From assembly GCF_024582835.1 (NCBI RefSeq), contig NZ_CP102096.1, positions 1,488,001 through 1,552,000 on the forward strand: a DNA stretch of 64,000 nucleotides, read 5' to 3'. Within the stretch, counting starts at the first letter, position 1, and the number at the start of each line of letters is the position of its first letter. Positions 26,111-36,506 of this stretch are shown piece by piece. The translations under genes and the position numbers were made by a program. The notes beneath the pieces are model-generated. The model saw only the letters and a list, made by a program, of their open reading frames with translations. It had not been told where the DNA came from and did no database searches. The stretch comes from Vibrio japonicus (GTDB lineage Bacteria; Pseudomonadota; Gammaproteobacteria; Enterobacterales; Vibrionaceae).

Positions 26111-26884
26111 CTATACTCCAAACCAAATAAGCATCACTAGATAGCTCAATAGCTCCATCAGTTGCTGAGCGGCTCCAAGACAATCTCCCGTAAATCCCCC
26201 TAACCTTAGGGTTAACCAACGGCGGAACACAAAACGAAAGCCTATCGCAACAATGATCAGAAATAGCATTAAGCCCGTATCTAACCAAAGTCCGGGGATA
26301 AGGCTTGTACCCATTAAGACAGAGAGCTCTAATTTGGATTGCTTATTGGCTAATGGTTTGCTCTTGCTTGTATCGGCCTCTGAGACATACGGCATGTCGT
26401 AGATGAGCGATGCCGCCACGCCTCGGCTAAGTACGTAAGCCGCAATGAGCGCACCCGCTAAATGGGTAAGCTGTGCTAGCTCGGACAAAAATAAAAACTT
26501 GCCGAGTAAGGCCATAACCAACGCACTTGCGCCATACGTCCCGATACGGCTGTCTTTCATTATGGCGAGGCGCTTTTCTACCGTCATGCCCCCGCCGATA
26601 CCATCAGCCATGTCCGTCAGGCCGTCTTCATGGAACGCTCCCGTCAACATCAGGCTAAAGCACATGGTTAGAAAAACCGCCACATCTGTACTGAACGCCA
26701 TACCCAGCGTCCGGTACGCCAGTGCACATATGGCACCGAGAACCAGCCCCACCAAAGCGAAATAGCGCCCTGCTTGATTCATTCGTTGTTCTGAATAAGG
26801 CGTATTGGCGGGAATTGGTATACGAGAGAAGAACCCCAATGCGAGCCAAAACAGCTCGAATTGATACTTAACCTTGGCCGGCAT
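26111..26884 (-). CDS. cobS: Adenosylcobinamide-GDP ribazoletransferase
   Basis: 257-residue integral membrane enzyme with six or so hydrophobic segments. The metal-binding motif [16 protein letters not shown] (about 84-99) is clear. CobS joins adenosylcobinamide-GDP and alpha-ribazole(-phosphate) to make cobalamin(-phosphate). Its start overlaps the cobT stop as TAATG, so translation is coupled. Confidence 0.95.
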   Translation of the reverse strand: MPAKVKYQFELFWLALGFFSRIPIPANTPYSEQRMNQAGRYFALVGLVLGAICALAYRTLGMAFSTDVAVFLTMCFSLMLTGAFHEDGLTDMADGIGGGMTVEKRLAIMKDSRIGTYGASALVMALLGKFLFLSELAQLTHLAGALIAAYVLSRGVAASLIYDMPYVSEADTSKSKPLANKQSKLELSVLMGTSLIPGLWLDTGLMLFLIIVAIGFRFVFRRWLTLRLGGFTGDCLGAAQQLMELLSYLVMLIWFGV

Positions 26885-27918
26885 TACACCTTAACCCCAG
26901 CTTGTTCAAAACTCGCCATTGTGTTGTAAAACTCTGCCGCGGCTTGGATCAACGGTACCGCGAGCACTGCGCCAGTCCCTTCGCCCAGTCTGAGCGAGAG
27001 ATCCAGCAATGGCTCTGCATTCATTTCTTCCAGCATGTACTTGTGCCCGGACTCGTGCGATTGGTGAGCAAAGATGAGATAGTCACGACATGTTGGATTG
27101 ATTTTCGTAGCGACGAATGCGGCTGCGGTCGAGATAAAGCCATCCACCAAGACGGGCGTTTGACAATCGGCAGATTCAAGGTATGCGCCCACCATCTGCA
27201 CAATTTCGAATCCACCCACTTCAGCCAGTACCTGCAATACGTCGTTCGAGTTGCATCGCGATACACCCTGTGCAACCAAGCGTGTTTTGAGCTCGAATTG
27301 CTCATCGCTAATGCCCGTTCCTCGTCCAACACATTGTTCGACTGGTCGATCTGTGATAGCCGCCAGAATCGCCGACGCGCTTGACGTGTTACCGATGCCC
27401 ATTTCCCCGAACATTAACAAGTTACAGCCAGAATCCATCACCTGCTTGGCGATCTTTCTTCCAAGTGCGATGCCTTCTTCCACTTGCTCATGAGTCATTG
27501 CGGCTTGTTTCGCTAGGTTGTGGGTACGCTCACCAAGACGTTGGACAATAAAATCATCGCTGTCATGTTGCACAGGGATGAGTATTCCGCAGTCAACGAC
27601 TTTGATAGCCACATTGTGACTGCGGCAAAAGCAGTTAACCGCCGCGCCTCCAGCAAGAAAATTCAGCACCATTTGTTGCGTCACAGCACTTGGTGCAATG
27701 CTGACACCCTCATCGGCAATACCGTGGTCACCAGCAAACACAATCACTGTAGGCTGATTTAGGGTAATTTGAGAGACCAACTTTCCCTGCTGATTGCTTT
27801 GAATCAGCGCCAGTTGATGGGCGATATTTTCAAGTTGCCCAAGTGCGCCCAGAGGTTTGGTTTTTTGATTGATACGATGCCAGATCGCGTCTGAATAGGA
27901 TTGACTTAACATGGTCAT
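26884..27918 (-). CDS. cobT: Nicotinate-nucleotide-dimethylbenzimidazole phosphoribosyltransferase
   Basis: 344 residues. The active-site segment [16 protein letters not shown] (about 313-328) carries the catalytic Glu. CobT activates the lower-ligand base 5,6-dimethylbenzimidazole to alpha-ribazole phosphate. Its ATG overlaps the flavin reductase stop as TAATG, and its own stop overlaps the cobS start. The operon encodes only the nucleotide-loop assembly steps, so cobinamide or other corrinoids must be salvaged. Confidence 0.96.
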   Translation of the reverse strand: MTMLSQSYSDAIWHRINQKTKPLGALGQLENIAHQLALIQSNQQGKLVSQITLNQPTVIVFAGDHGIADEGVSIAPSAVTQQMVLNFLAGGAAVNCFCRSHNVAIKVVDCGILIPVQHDSDDFIVQRLGERTHNLAKQAAMTHEQVEEGIALGRKIAKQVMDSGCNLLMFGEMGIGNTSSASAILAAITDRPVEQCVGRGTGISDEQFELKTRLVAQGVSRCNSNDVLQVLAEVGGFEIVQMVGAYLESADCQTPVLVDGFISTAAAFVATKINPTCRDYLIFAHQSHESGHKYMLEEMNAEPLLDLSLRLGEGTGAVLAVPLIQAAAEFYNTMASFEQAGVKV

Positions 27919-28529
27919 TACTTAGGCCTTGCCACTGAAAAGGTTTTTTCTAACACCGCAAATTGGCTTCCGCCCAAGCGTGCCAAAGGGTTCACTTTTA
28001 ATGCGTCAACAACCACACGATCGGAGCGTTCACCAATCACTGAAGGATCGATGTACAGTTCTTCAATCTGAGCAAAAATGAGCGTCTGAGGTGTCTCGCC
28101 GATTTCTTGCACTTCAAACAGCTTACAACCGAACGCAATCGGGCAATCTTTAATACGGGGCAGATCAAAGCCGTCAAAATCAACCAGTTCGATACCAGAC
28201 GCCAGAACTTCAGATTCTCCGTGTTCCAATGTCGCGGCACTCTGTGTGACCACGTCAGCCAACGCTTCATTCGCGATGTGGATAACCATCTGACCCGTTT
28301 CTAGTACATTGCGTGTTGTATCTTTCACCTCTCCCGACGGCTTCTTACCCACTGATATCATCATCAAAGGAGGGTTGCTCGATACCGCAGTAAAGTAAGA
28401 AAACGGGGCTAAATTGTAGTTCTGCTCACCCGAATCAGTCAGCACCCATGCTATGGGGCGTGGAATAATGGTCTGAGTCATGAGGTGATAAATTTGCGTA
28501 GGCGCGAGTGTGCTGAGGTCGATATTCAT
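27918..28529 (-). CDS. Flavin reductase-like FMN-binding split-barrel protein
   Basis: 203 residues of the flavin reductase domain family, with [27 protein letters not shown] near the N-terminus, the typical FMN-contact region. First gene of the cob operon, coupled to cobT by a 1-base overlap. Members reduce FMN or hold FMN as cofactor. In this setting it could supply reduced flavin for cob(II)yrinic/cobinamide reduction before adenosylation or for a BluB-type reaction; neither is shown by the sequence. Confidence 0.88.
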   Translation of the reverse strand: MNIDLSTLAPTQIYHLMTQTIIPRPIAWVLTDSGEQNYNLAPFSYFTAVSSNPPLMMISVGKKPSGEVKDTTRNVLETGQMVIHIANEALADVVTQSAATLEHGESEVLASGIELVDFDGFDLPRIKDCPIAFGCKLFEVQEIGETPQTLIFAQIEELYIDPSVIGERSDRVVVDALKVNPLARLGGSQFAVLEKTFSVARPK

Positions 28530-28808
28530 TGCAAATCCTTTTTCTGACGATAAATCCGTTGGCTAAGTCTATCTTGAAATCAGAGGGTTAACACCTGCTT
28601 TATTCCAATCAGCAATAGTGGAATTGTCGAGTCTTACTTGAATTTGAGACAAAAAAGAGAAATGTGAAATTTTTCCCGTGCTCAGCCTATCCTTATTATT
28701 GAACACCTTTTTTTATTTTAACTCACTGATAAGGAGGGGCTCTTTTAAATTGAATCTGAAACACATCATTCTAACGATAGCGCTAAGTCGTAGTGAAGGA
28801 GGGTTGCT

Positions 28809-28916
28809 ATGTTCGCTAACCAACAACCTATGAAGAAAAAGCAACAAGCTAGAAAGAAAAAACAACAAAAACCAAGTCAAAAAACACAAAAGCGTGTACC
28901 TTTATCTCTTACCTAA
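28809..28916 (+). CDS. Small, very basic 35-residue protein
   Basis: Starts at ATG 28809 behind a near-perfect ribosome-binding sequence AAGGAGGG (28797-28804), 5 bases before the start. The peptide has roughly a dozen Lys plus several Arg and Gln (MKKKQQARKKKQQKP) and no hydrophobic core. Such a charge suggests RNA, ribosome or polyanion binding, by inference only. It precedes the next gene by 33 bases and could be co-transcribed with it. Confidence 0.55.
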   Translation: MFANQQPMKKKQQARKKKQQKPSQKTQKRVPLSLT

Positions 28917-28949
28917 CCTCAAACATGTAACAATCATTGGATATTTATA

Positions 28950-29636
28950 GTGACTAACAAGGGAAGTCTTGTCGTTATTACCGCTGGTGGTTCGGGCCTC
29001 ATTGGTAACGAACTGATTAAACAGATGCTCGATGAAGCGCCTATTGAGCTTATATACGCGCTCAGCCGTCAAGATCTCCCTTTCAATCACACTAAATTGC
29101 AAGTCATTAAAGATGCGAAGCTAGAAATTAAACACTGGGATGAAGAGGCACTGACGCCCGAATATGGGTTCATTTCTCTCGGTACAACCAAAAAACAAGC
29201 AGGAAGTAATCAGGCTCTTGAGAAGGTCGATTTCGAGCTAGTCAGTCGAGTTGCCCAGCAAATGAAGGTCATTGGGGTTAAGAAGTTATGTGTCGTATCC
29301 AGTTTGGGAGCATCAGCCCACTCTCCTTCTCATTACCTACGCTGTAAAGGTAAAATGGAACTCGCGCTCGAACAAATGGGATTTGATAAACTCGTTTTTG
29401 TACGCCCCGGTCCTCTTGTTGGGATCAGAGACAATCCTCGTTCGGATGAGCAAATGGTACAGTCAGTACTTAGTGTCTTAAAGCCTTTAATGATAGGCTC
29501 ACTGGCCAATTTTATCCCTATCCACGCTTCGGACGTCGCCAAAGCGATGCAATACAGTCTATTTCAAAACGGTAAGCAACGCGTCGTTATACTCAACAGC
29601 ATCAACATGCGTGCTCTGCTGAAAAAATATCAATAA
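28950..29636 (+). CDS. NAD(P)-binding atypical SDR, HTATIP2/TIP30-like
   Basis: 228 residues from a GTG. N-terminal Rossmann motif TAGGSGLIG (about 11-19), a SSLGAS segment after strand 5, and Y-x3-K as HYLRCKGK (about 130-137). These are features of the NmrA/HTATIP2-like atypical short-chain dehydrogenases; the substrate is unknown. The ribosome-binding site is poor, so the start is uncertain. Confidence 0.8.
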   Translation: MTNKGSLVVITAGGSGLIGNELIKQMLDEAPIELIYALSRQDLPFNHTKLQVIKDAKLEIKHWDEEALTPEYGFISLGTTKKQAGSNQALEKVDFELVSRVAQQMKVIGVKKLCVVSSLGASAHSPSHYLRCKGKMELALEQMGFDKLVFVRPGPLVGIRDNPRSDEQMVQSVLSVLKPLMIGSLANFIPIHASDVAKAMQYSLFQNGKQRVVILNSINMRALLKKYQ

Positions 29637-29820
29637 ATAGAACACAAAAAATACCATTCGAGCACTATTTAACCGACAGAGGCCATTGATAACTTTTAGG
29701 AATAAGAAATTACTTTTAATCACTTCATAGTTCTATCAGTAATCATTATCTTCAGTTACCGAATTCAATTCTATTCAGCATTATTCCCTTAATGCGCCTA
29801 TTTATTTTAAGGACTCCCAC

Positions 29821-31194
29821 ATGTCAGTCGCTGCTGTTGTATCGTTAGCGGTATTCGCAGGCATTCTCTTCTTGCTGTTCGGGCAACAACGAAAAGAGAA
29901 TACGTTATCTCGCTTAGTACTCTTTGGTCTAGTGCTAGGTAGTGCTTTTGGTTTCGCTCTTCAGCTTATCTTCGGTGAAGGCAGCCCAGTTATTAACGAA
30001 ACTCTAGAATGGGTGAACGTTGTTGGTCGCGGATACGTTGGCCTACTAAAAATGGTTATCATGCCATTAGTTCTTGTTTCTATGATCGCAGCGGTTGTGA
30101 AACTGGAAAAAGGCGGTTCACTTGGCAAGATTTCAGCACTGACCATTTCGATCTTACTTATCACGACTGCAATCTCAGCTATTGTCGCTATTTTTGTTAC
30201 CCAAATGTTTGGTCTAACCGCAGAGGGACTAACCGAAGGTGCGCGTGAAACGGCACGTATCGCGGTACTAGAAAGCCGCGCAGGTACCGTTAGCGACCTA
30301 ACAATCCCACAAATGCTGGTGAGCTTTATTCCAACGAACCCATTTGCAGATCTAACAGGCGCTCGTTCAACTTCGATTATTGCTGTTGTTATCTTTGGTG
30401 TTCTAACCGGTATTGCTGCTCGTAAAGTAATGGCTGAGAAAGAAGAACTAGAGAGTCCGATTCGCACATTTGTAGAAGCTGCTCAGTCTATCGTGATGCG
30501 CCTGGTTAAAATGATCATGGCACTGACGCCGTATGGTATTGCAGCGCTGATGGCAAAAGTTGTAGCAACATCAAGCGCAAGTGACATCCTGAATCTACTT
30601 GGTTTTATCGTCGCTTCATACGTAGCGATTGCACTTATGTTCGTTGTACACGGCGTTCTAGTGGCATTCTTCGGTGTTAACCCGAAAGAGTTCTTCCAAA
30701 AAATTATGCCAGTACTGACATTTGCCTTTACCTCTCGTAGCTCAGCGGCGTCTATTCCACTAAACGTTGAAGCACAAATCGAGAAGCTGAATGTTCCACC
30801 TGCTATTGCAAACCTATCTGCCTCTTTCGGTGCGACAATCGGCCAAAACGGTTGTGCAGGTATCTACCCTGCAATGCTAGCGGTCATGGTTGCGCCAATG
30901 GTTGGCATTGATCCAATGGAGATCAACTTTATCCTTTCACTTGTAGCCATCATCGTTGTGAGCTCATTTGGTATCGCTGGTGTAGGTGGCGGCGCAACAT
31001 TCGCAGCGCTTATCGTACTCCCTGCGATGGGCTTACCTGTGACGATCGCAGCACTGCTTATCTCGATTGAACCACTTATCGACATGGCGCGCACGGCGTT
31101 GAACGTATCAGGCTCAATGACAGCAGGTATGATCACAAGCCGCATCATGGGCAAGAAAGCAACGGAAGAAGAGCTAGAAACGCAAAAAGCGTAA
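29821..31194 (+). CDS. tcyP: Sodium:dicarboxylate-family symporter, probable L-cystine transporter TcyP
   Basis: 457 residues, about eight transmembrane helices plus two re-entrant hairpins (the AFTSRSSAASIPLNVE region, about 303-318, with serine-rich HP1, and the GQNGCAGIYPAMLAVM region). The layout is that of the DAACS family; the closest type I recall in Vibrio and E. coli (YdjN) is the L-cystine transporter TcyP. AAGGA precedes the ATG. Monocistronic with its own terminator. Confidence 0.88.
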   Translation: MSVAAVVSLAVFAGILFLLFGQQRKENTLSRLVLFGLVLGSAFGFALQLIFGEGSPVINETLEWVNVVGRGYVGLLKMVIMPLVLVSMIAAVVKLEKGGSLGKISALTISILLITTAISAIVAIFVTQMFGLTAEGLTEGARETARIAVLESRAGTVSDLTIPQMLVSFIPTNPFADLTGARSTSIIAVVIFGVLTGIAARKVMAEKEELESPIRTFVEAAQSIVMRLVKMIMALTPYGIAALMAKVVATSSASDILNLLGFIVASYVAIALMFVVHGVLVAFFGVNPKEFFQKIMPVLTFAFTSRSSAASIPLNVEAQIEKLNVPPAIANLSASFGATIGQNGCAGIYPAMLAVMVAPMVGIDPMEINFILSLVAIIVVSSFGIAGVGGGATFAALIVLPAMGLPVTIAALLISIEPLIDMARTALNVSGSMTAGMITSRIMGKKATEEELETQKA

Positions 31195-31210
31195 AAGCCT
31201 CACTCTTAGG

Positions 31211-31239
31211 AATGGTCGACGTCATGTCGGCCATTTTTT
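31211..31239 (+). terminator. Terminator of tcyP
   Basis: AATGGTCGAC (31211-31220) pairs with GTCGGCCATT (31226-31235) with one mismatch, then TTTTT. Confidence 0.85.
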
Positions 31240-31333
31240 TATCACTCGGGCGAAGAATATTCCTTGTCGATTGCCTTGATGCAGCGGCAGTGGTCTAATA
31301 CCTGAGTGAATTTCAAATACTTGGTAATAGAAA

Positions 31334-32758
31334 ATGCTACAAGAGCACCAACCCACGTTTTTCTTTTTTGACTATGAAACTTGGGGAGTAAGCCCTGCTA
31401 AAGATCGTCCGTGTCAGTTTGCGGGTGTTCGCACCGATATGGACTTCAACATCATCGGCGAACCTCTTGTTATCTACTGCCAACCACCTTCGGATTATTT
31501 ACCGTCTCCAGAAGCGGCACTGATCACCGGAATTACGCCTCAAACCGCAATCAGCAAAGGTCTATCCGAGCCAGAATTTATCGCAAAAATTCACGAGCAA
31601 CTCGCGACACCCAATACCACTAGCCTTGGTTACAACAGCATCCGATTTGATGATGAAGTCACGCGCTACACCTGCTACCGCAACTTTATTGATCCGTATG
31701 CGTGGAGCTGGCAAAACGGAAATTCTCGTTGGGATTTGCTTGATGTTATGCGCGCTTGCCACGCATTGCGCCCAGACGGAGTCAACTGGCCTGAAAACGA
31801 TGAAGGCTTCATTAGCTTTAAGCTAGAGCACCTTTCGGTTGCCAACGGCATTGAACACGAAAATGCGCACGACGCGATGGCCGATGTTATTGCAACAATC
31901 GAGATGGCAAAGAAGATCAAAGCGGCGCAACCTAAGCTGTTCGATTACTTCCTTAGCATGCGTCATAAACGCAAGTTGAATGAACTGATCGATATCGTCA
32001 ATATGACACCGCTAATGCATGTTTCAGGCATGCTGGGAAGAGAGTGCAATTACACCAGTTGGATTGTGCCTGTTGCGTGGCACCCAACCAACAAGAATGC
32101 AGTCATTACCGTCGATCTTGCGAAAAACCCGCAACCTCTACTCGATTTAACAACGGAACAGATCCACGAGCGCCTATACACCAAGCACAGCGATCTGGAC
32201 GAAGGTGAATTGCCTGTACCTGTTAAACTGGTTCACTTAAACAAGTGCCCTATTCTTGCCCCAGCTAAAACCCTGACCGCTGAGAATGCCGAGAAAATCG
32301 GTATCGATCGTGAGCAGTGCTTGAAGAACCTAGCAATACTGCGCCAGAACCCAGAGATTCGAGAGAAGCTAATCGGTCTCTACAGCATCGAACGCGAATA
32401 CGAAAGCAACGATGATGTCGATACGCAGCTATATGACGGCTTTTTCTCCCCAGCAGACAAAGCGTCTATGGATATTATTCGCGAAACTGATCCAAACAAT
32501 CTGGCGGCGCTAGATATTTCATTCAATGATCAGCGAATAGCACCACTCTTGTTCCGCTACCGTGCGCGACATTTCCCGCTCACACTAGATGAACATGAAC
32601 AACAAAAATGGGCGAACCACTGCCGTGAATACTTCGAAAGTCGTATTGAAGATTACATGCTTAATTTGGAAAACTTAGTTCACGATTATGAGAGTGATGA
32701 AAAGAAGCTCGCTATTTTAAAATCGGTGTACCAATACGTACAAAAGCTAGTATCTTAA
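31334..32758 (+). CDS. sbcB: Exodeoxyribonuclease I
   Basis: 474 residues. DnaQ-like 3'-5' exonuclease motifs: FFDYETWG (Exo I, about 11-18), LGYNSIRFDDEVTR (Exo II) and HDAMADV (Exo III, about 177-183). The C-terminal SH3-like and helical domains follow. It degrades single-stranded DNA from 3' ends in repair and recombination and interacts with SSB. Full length. Confidence 0.96.
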   Translation: MLQEHQPTFFFFDYETWGVSPAKDRPCQFAGVRTDMDFNIIGEPLVIYCQPPSDYLPSPEAALITGITPQTAISKGLSEPEFIAKIHEQLATPNTTSLGYNSIRFDDEVTRYTCYRNFIDPYAWSWQNGNSRWDLLDVMRACHALRPDGVNWPENDEGFISFKLEHLSVANGIEHENAHDAMADVIATIEMAKKIKAAQPKLFDYFLSMRHKRKLNELIDIVNMTPLMHVSGMLGRECNYTSWIVPVAWHPTNKNAVITVDLAKNPQPLLDLTTEQIHERLYTKHSDLDEGELPVPVKLVHLNKCPILAPAKTLTAENAEKIGIDREQCLKNLAILRQNPEIREKLIGLYSIEREYESNDDVDTQLYDGFFSPADKASMDIIRETDPNNLAALDISFNDQRIAPLLFRYRARHFPLTLDEHEQQKWANHCREYFESRIEDYMLNLENLVHDYESDEKKLAILKSVYQYVQKLVS

Positions 32759-32892
32759 TCATCAAACGCCTGCAGCCTACTGAGCCTTAACTCATTAAAT
32801 AAACAAAAAGAGAGTAAGGCTCTAAACACCCTCAATTGGACCTTACGTTGTGAAAAATCAACGTATTTTTAATATTTGGACGACAACAACCT

Positions 32893-33258
32893 ATGGCTAA
32901 AACTCTGCTTAAATACGTCGTATCTTTGGGGCTCATTGTCTTGTGCCTCATAGCAGGCATCAACTTACAACACCTTTTAGATACCTCAATCCCTGGAAGC
33001 ATCATCGGTATGCTGATTCTATTTGCTTTAATGGTCAGTGGACTCGTTTCATCTGAATGGGTGAAAAGTGGCGCGACGCTACTCATCCGCTATATGGTGC
33101 TTTTATTTGTACCCATCAGTGTCGGTTTAATGGATCACTTTGATCTTCTCTTTGCTAATGCTCTCCCTATCTTAGCCAGTGCGATTGGCGGCACCTTATT
33201 GGTACTCGTCGCGCTAGGTCTGGTTTTGGATAGAATCTTAAAAGGAGGTGTAAAATAA
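32893..33258 (+). CDS. LrgA/CidA-family holin-like membrane protein
   Basis: 121 residues, four transmembrane helices; family motif [14 protein letters not shown] (about 36-49). Paired with an LrgB-type protein whose ATG overlaps its stop (TAATG) and has AAAGGAGGTG upstream. In Gram-positives LrgAB modulates murein hydrolase export; in other bacteria related pairs have been linked to pyruvate or glycolate movement. The role in Vibrio is not settled. Confidence 0.88.
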   Translation: MAKTLLKYVVSLGLIVLCLIAGINLQHLLDTSIPGSIIGMLILFALMVSGLVSSEWVKSGATLLIRYMVLLFVPISVGLMDHFDLLFANALPILASAIGGTLLVLVALGLVLDRILKGGVK

Positions 33259-33935
33259 TGTGGTTACTAACGACTGTTGCTGTGTTTCTTGCCGCCCGCT
33301 GGTTATGCCAAAGGTTCAACTCTCCGCTAATGAATCCGCTCATCATCAGCCTACTAGTATTAATCCCTCTTTTAACCTATCTAAAGGTTCCTTTTGAAAC
33401 TTACTATGCCGCAAACCAATGGCTAAACTACCTGTTGCAACCCGCCGTTGTGGCACTCGCCTATCCACTTTATGAGCAGTTCCCGCAGATACGAGCCAAC
33501 TGGCGTATTATTGCCTTAGCTTGCGGTGTGGGAAGCGCAATGTCGATGCTCACCTCCAGTGTTATTGCCGTTTATATGCAGGCCGACATTACTCTGGTCG
33601 CCAGTTTATTAGGTAAATCGGTAACAACACCGATCGCCATGGAAGTCTCTAGTCATCTTGGTGGTGAGCCAGCCATCGCAGCCATTTTGGTTCTAACTGT
33701 GGGTTTGTTTGGCGCGATTGTCGCTTACCCTATCTACAATCTACTGAATATTACTCACCCAATCGCGAAAGGATTAACGATGGGGACGGTGTCCCATGCA
33801 CTCGGTACAGCCGCTTGTGCAGAGCGAGACGGGCAAGACGCCGCATTCAGTTCGTTGGCGCTCGTTTTATGTGGTGTTATTACCTCTATCTTGGCACCAT
33901 CATTCTTTGCTTTTGCTGTTTGGTTATCCGCTTAA
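33258..33935 (+). CDS. LrgB-family membrane protein
   Basis: 225 residues, about seven transmembrane segments. Family features: KSVTTPIAMEVSSHLGG (about 116-132) and MGTVSHALGTAAC (about 175-187). Translationally coupled to the LrgA-type gene; the two products are expected to work as one membrane complex. It is followed by the cdd regulatory region. Confidence 0.9.
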   Translation: MWLLTTVAVFLAARWLCQRFNSPLMNPLIISLLVLIPLLTYLKVPFETYYAANQWLNYLLQPAVVALAYPLYEQFPQIRANWRIIALACGVGSAMSMLTSSVIAVYMQADITLVASLLGKSVTTPIAMEVSSHLGGEPAIAAILVLTVGLFGAIVAYPIYNLLNITHPIAKGLTMGTVSHALGTAACAERDGQDAAFSSLALVLCGVITSILAPSFFAFAVWLSA

Positions 33936-34070
33936 AGACACAAAACAAGTGGCTATCGCCGTTAGACGAATTACGTTATTCGGCGTAGCTCACTCTATTT
34001 GATTATGTAATCGATATCATGTGTGAGCTCACTCTAACTATGAAATATGAAATTTAATTGCATTATTTAA

Positions 34071-34086
34071 TGTGATCAAAGCCACA
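34071..34086 (+). promoter_or_regulatory. CRP-binding site upstream of cdd
   Basis: TGTGATCAAAGCCACA fits TGTGA-N6-TCACA with one mismatch. It lies 110 bases before the cdd start. cdd is a CRP/CytR target in enteric bacteria, so control by cAMP is expected. The spacer also has a 10-bp palindrome GTGAGCTCAC at 34022-34031 and an 11-bp direct repeat AGCTCACTCTA (33987-33997 and 34026-34036) of unknown meaning. Confidence 0.75.
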
Positions 34087-34195
34087 GTATTGTTTTGTGC
34101 TTACCATAAAATGAAATACCAGTATCGAGGTGGATTCACAGAAACTGTCAAGGATTCGCCAACGGTATCACTACATGTTTACACAAGGATCCAAC

Positions 34196-35083
34196 ATGAG
34201 AAGCCGCATTGAACAAGCGCTATCAGAAACGCCAAGCAACCTTGCAGAGTACTTATCGCCTATTTTGCTTGCCGACGACTTTGACGCGACTCTTTCTCCT
34301 GAGCAATTTAAAGAGTTACTCTCTATTTCTGGTCTACCGGATGATGAATTGCGCGTAGCACTGCTGCCTTTTGCTGCCGCCTATTCTTACGCACCAATAT
34401 CCAACTTTTATGTAGGCGCGATTGTTCGTGGTTTATCTGGCCGACTTTACTTCGGTGCAAATGTCGAAATTTTGGGCGCGCAACTTGGGCAAACGGTCCA
34501 CGCAGAGCAATCCGCCATTAGTCATGCATGGATGAAGGGTGAAGAAGGCATTTCAGATATCACCATTAACTTCAGCCCTTGTGGTCACTGCCGCCAGTTT
34601 ATGAATGAGCTAACCACAGCACAAAGTCTGATCGTTCAATTGCCGCAACGCGATGAAATGACGCTACAAGAGTATTTACCGGAGTCCTTTGGTCCTGCTG
34701 ATTTGGGTATCGAGTCTGGTTTAATGACACACGTGGATCATGGCAAAACCACTGAAGAATCCGATCAACTCGTCTTAGATGCACTGAAAGGCTTAAACAA
34801 AAGCCACGCACCGTACACGCACAATTTAAGCGGTGTAAGCATCAAAACCAAACAAGGCAAAGTGTATTTAGGCGCGTATGCAGAAAACGCGGCCTTCAAC
34901 CCAAGCCTTCCTCCACTGCAAGTCGCACTCATTCAACTGCTTATGGATGGGAAGTCTTTAGATGCGATAGACACTGTTGCTCTGGCAGAAATGGCCGACG
35001 GTAGCATCAGCCACCTTGCGGACACTCAGGCCACCCTTGAAGCAATCAATCCAGACATTCCACTTGCTTATTTAGCCGTCTAA
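34196..35083 (+). CDS. cdd: Cytidine deaminase
   Basis: 295 residues from the ATG at 34196 (AAGGA 8 bases upstream). Zinc site: His-Ala-Glu in VHAEQSA (about residues 101-107) and CGHC (about 128-131). It belongs to the long, dimeric enterobacterial type with an inactive C-terminal repeat. Converts (deoxy)cytidine to (deoxy)uridine in pyrimidine salvage. In-frame codons before this ATG lack a ribosome-binding site. Confidence 0.95.
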   Translation: MRSRIEQALSETPSNLAEYLSPILLADDFDATLSPEQFKELLSISGLPDDELRVALLPFAAAYSYAPISNFYVGAIVRGLSGRLYFGANVEILGAQLGQTVHAEQSAISHAWMKGEEGISDITINFSPCGHCRQFMNELTTAQSLIVQLPQRDEMTLQEYLPESFGPADLGIESGLMTHVDHGKTTEESDQLVLDALKGLNKSHAPYTHNLSGVSIKTKQGKVYLGAYAENAAFNPSLPPLQVALIQLLMDGKSLDAIDTVALAEMADGSISHLADTQATLEAINPDIPLAYLAV

Positions 35084-35108
35084 GATTCAAACCAGCGAGA
35101 TTATTACG

Positions 35109-35141
35109 AAAAGTCCTGTTGAACAACGGGACTTTTTCTTA
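35109..35141 (+). terminator. Terminator of cdd
   Basis: AAAAGTCC (35109-35116) pairs with GGACTTTT (about 35129-35136), extended by GTT/AAC inside, and is followed by TTCTT. Confidence 0.82.
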
Positions 35142-35234
35142 TCAACATCAACTCATATATCAGCAATCCCCTTGCAAAAAATACGCTTATTTACATCCCG
35201 ATGTTCTAAGCGACACATTTGCATTTCTAATTTT

Positions 35235-35250
35235 GCGCAAACGTTTGCTT
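35235..35250. promoter_or_regulatory. PurR box upstream of purT
   Basis: GCGCAAACGTTTGCTT matches the PurR consensus ACGCAAACGTTTGCGT at 14 of 16 positions, centred about 71 bases before the purT start. Repression by purines (hypoxanthine or guanine) is expected. Confidence 0.85.
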
Positions 35251-35313
35251 TTGCCGTTTTAATCAGTATGATCTGGCCCGTATTCAATATCTGCGCTAAT
35301 GAAAAGGTAAAAT

Positions 35314-36489
35314 ATGTTTGGTTCGGCTACTCGTAAAAATGCAACACGTGTTCTGCTTCTGGGCTCTGGTGAATTGGGTAAAGAAGTGGCTATAGAATGT
35401 CAACGCCTTGGCTTAGAAGTCATCGCGTGTGATAGATATGACTTCGCGCCTGCCATGCAAGTGGCGCACCGCAGCTACACATTAGACATGTTGGATGGTG
35501 ACGCGCTGCAAGCAATCATCGAAAAAGAACAACCCGATTATGTCGTACCTGAAATCGAAGCCATTGCTACAGACAAGCTGGTTGAGCTTGAAGCACAAGG
35601 TTTAAATGTTGTTCCAACAGCGAAAGCGACCAAACTCACCATGAACCGTGAAGGTATTCGTAGACTGGCAGCAGAAGAGTTGCAACTTACTACCTCACCT
35701 TACCGCTTTGCAGACAACTACGCTGACTTTACCTCTGCAATCGAAGAAGTAGGCATCCCTTGCGTTTGTAAGCCTGTCATGAGTTCTTCAGGCAAAGGCC
35801 AAAGCGTCATTAAAACTGCAGATGATGTCGAAAAAGCATGGAATTATGCGCAAGAAGGCGGCAGAACTGGCGCAGGTCGCGTTATCGTAGAAGGCTTTAT
35901 CGACTTTGACTACGAAATTACGCTGCTAACGGTTCGAGCTGTTGACGGCATTCATTTCTGTGCGCCGATTGGGCATCGTCAAGAAGATGGTGACTACCGT
36001 GAGTCTTGGCAGCCACAAGTAATGTCAGATGCGGCACTACAAGCGGCTCAGGATGCAGCAGGTAAAGTGGTTAACGCACTAGGCGGTTACGGTATCTTTG
36101 GTGTGGAACTGTTCGTAAAAGGCGATACTGTTATCTTCAACGAAGTATCCCCTCGCCCGCACGATACTGGTTTAGTCACTCTGATGTCGCAAGATAGCTC
36201 TGAATTCGCGCTGCATGTCCGCGCATTTACTGGCTTGCCAATATCTGGAATTACTCAATACGGCCCAGCCGCTTCTGCTGTGATTCTTGGTCAAGGGACG
36301 TCAGAAGATATTCGTTTTGAAGGGATGGAACTGGCATTGGCGCAGCCGCAGACTCAGTTACGTTTGTTTGGTAAGCCGGATATCGACGGTCGCCGCCGAC
36401 TTGGCGTTGCCATTACTCGCCGTGAATCCATCGAACAAGCAGTAGCTGACGCAGTCAATAGCGCTGGAAAAGTAAAAGTGCTCTACTGA
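35314..36489 (+). CDS. purT: Phosphoribosylglycinamide formyltransferase 2 (formate-dependent)
   Basis: 391-residue ATP-grasp enzyme. N-terminal [14 protein letters not shown] (about 14-27), ATP-grasp core with [12 protein letters not shown] (about 154-165) and the metal-binding [12 protein letters not shown] (about 271-282). It makes formyl-GAR from GAR, formate and ATP in purine synthesis. A PurR box lies upstream and a terminator follows. Full length. Confidence 0.97.
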   Translation: MFGSATRKNATRVLLLGSGELGKEVAIECQRLGLEVIACDRYDFAPAMQVAHRSYTLDMLDGDALQAIIEKEQPDYVVPEIEAIATDKLVELEAQGLNVVPTAKATKLTMNREGIRRLAAEELQLTTSPYRFADNYADFTSAIEEVGIPCVCKPVMSSSGKGQSVIKTADDVEKAWNYAQEGGRTGAGRVIVEGFIDFDYEITLLTVRAVDGIHFCAPIGHRQEDGDYRESWQPQVMSDAALQAAQDAAGKVVNALGGYGIFGVELFVKGDTVIFNEVSPRPHDTGLVTLMSQDSSEFALHVRAFTGLPISGITQYGPAASAVILGQGTSEDIRFEGMELALAQPQTQLRLFGKPDIDGRRRLGVAITRRESIEQAVADAVNSAGKVKVLY

Positions 36490-36506
36490 TCGCCAAACTG
36501 CCGCAC

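Noticed and set aside
26106..26288. Longer N-terminus for CobU
   Set aside because: The extension runs through the end of cobS; the ATG at 26105 gives the standard CobU start and P-loop position.
26902..27384. 160-codon plus-strand frame inside cobT
   Set aside because: Antisense to a well-conserved enzyme, unusually rich in Cys, His and Arg as shadow frames are, no ribosome-binding site.
28530..28808. Cobalamin riboswitch ahead of the cob operon
   Set aside because: I could not find the conserved B12-box or GCCACTG-like elements on the minus strand, nor room for one before btuC. A covariance-model search would be decisive.
29961..30467. Long open frame on the minus strand inside the cystine transporter gene
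   Set aside because: It is the antisense shadow of a clearly conserved gene, low in complexity (Ile, Thr, Ser rich) and without an initiation signal.
34022..34031. GTGAGCTCAC palindrome as a second CRP site for cdd
   Set aside because: The half-sites are too close together for CRP (two central bases instead of six). It may bind something else.
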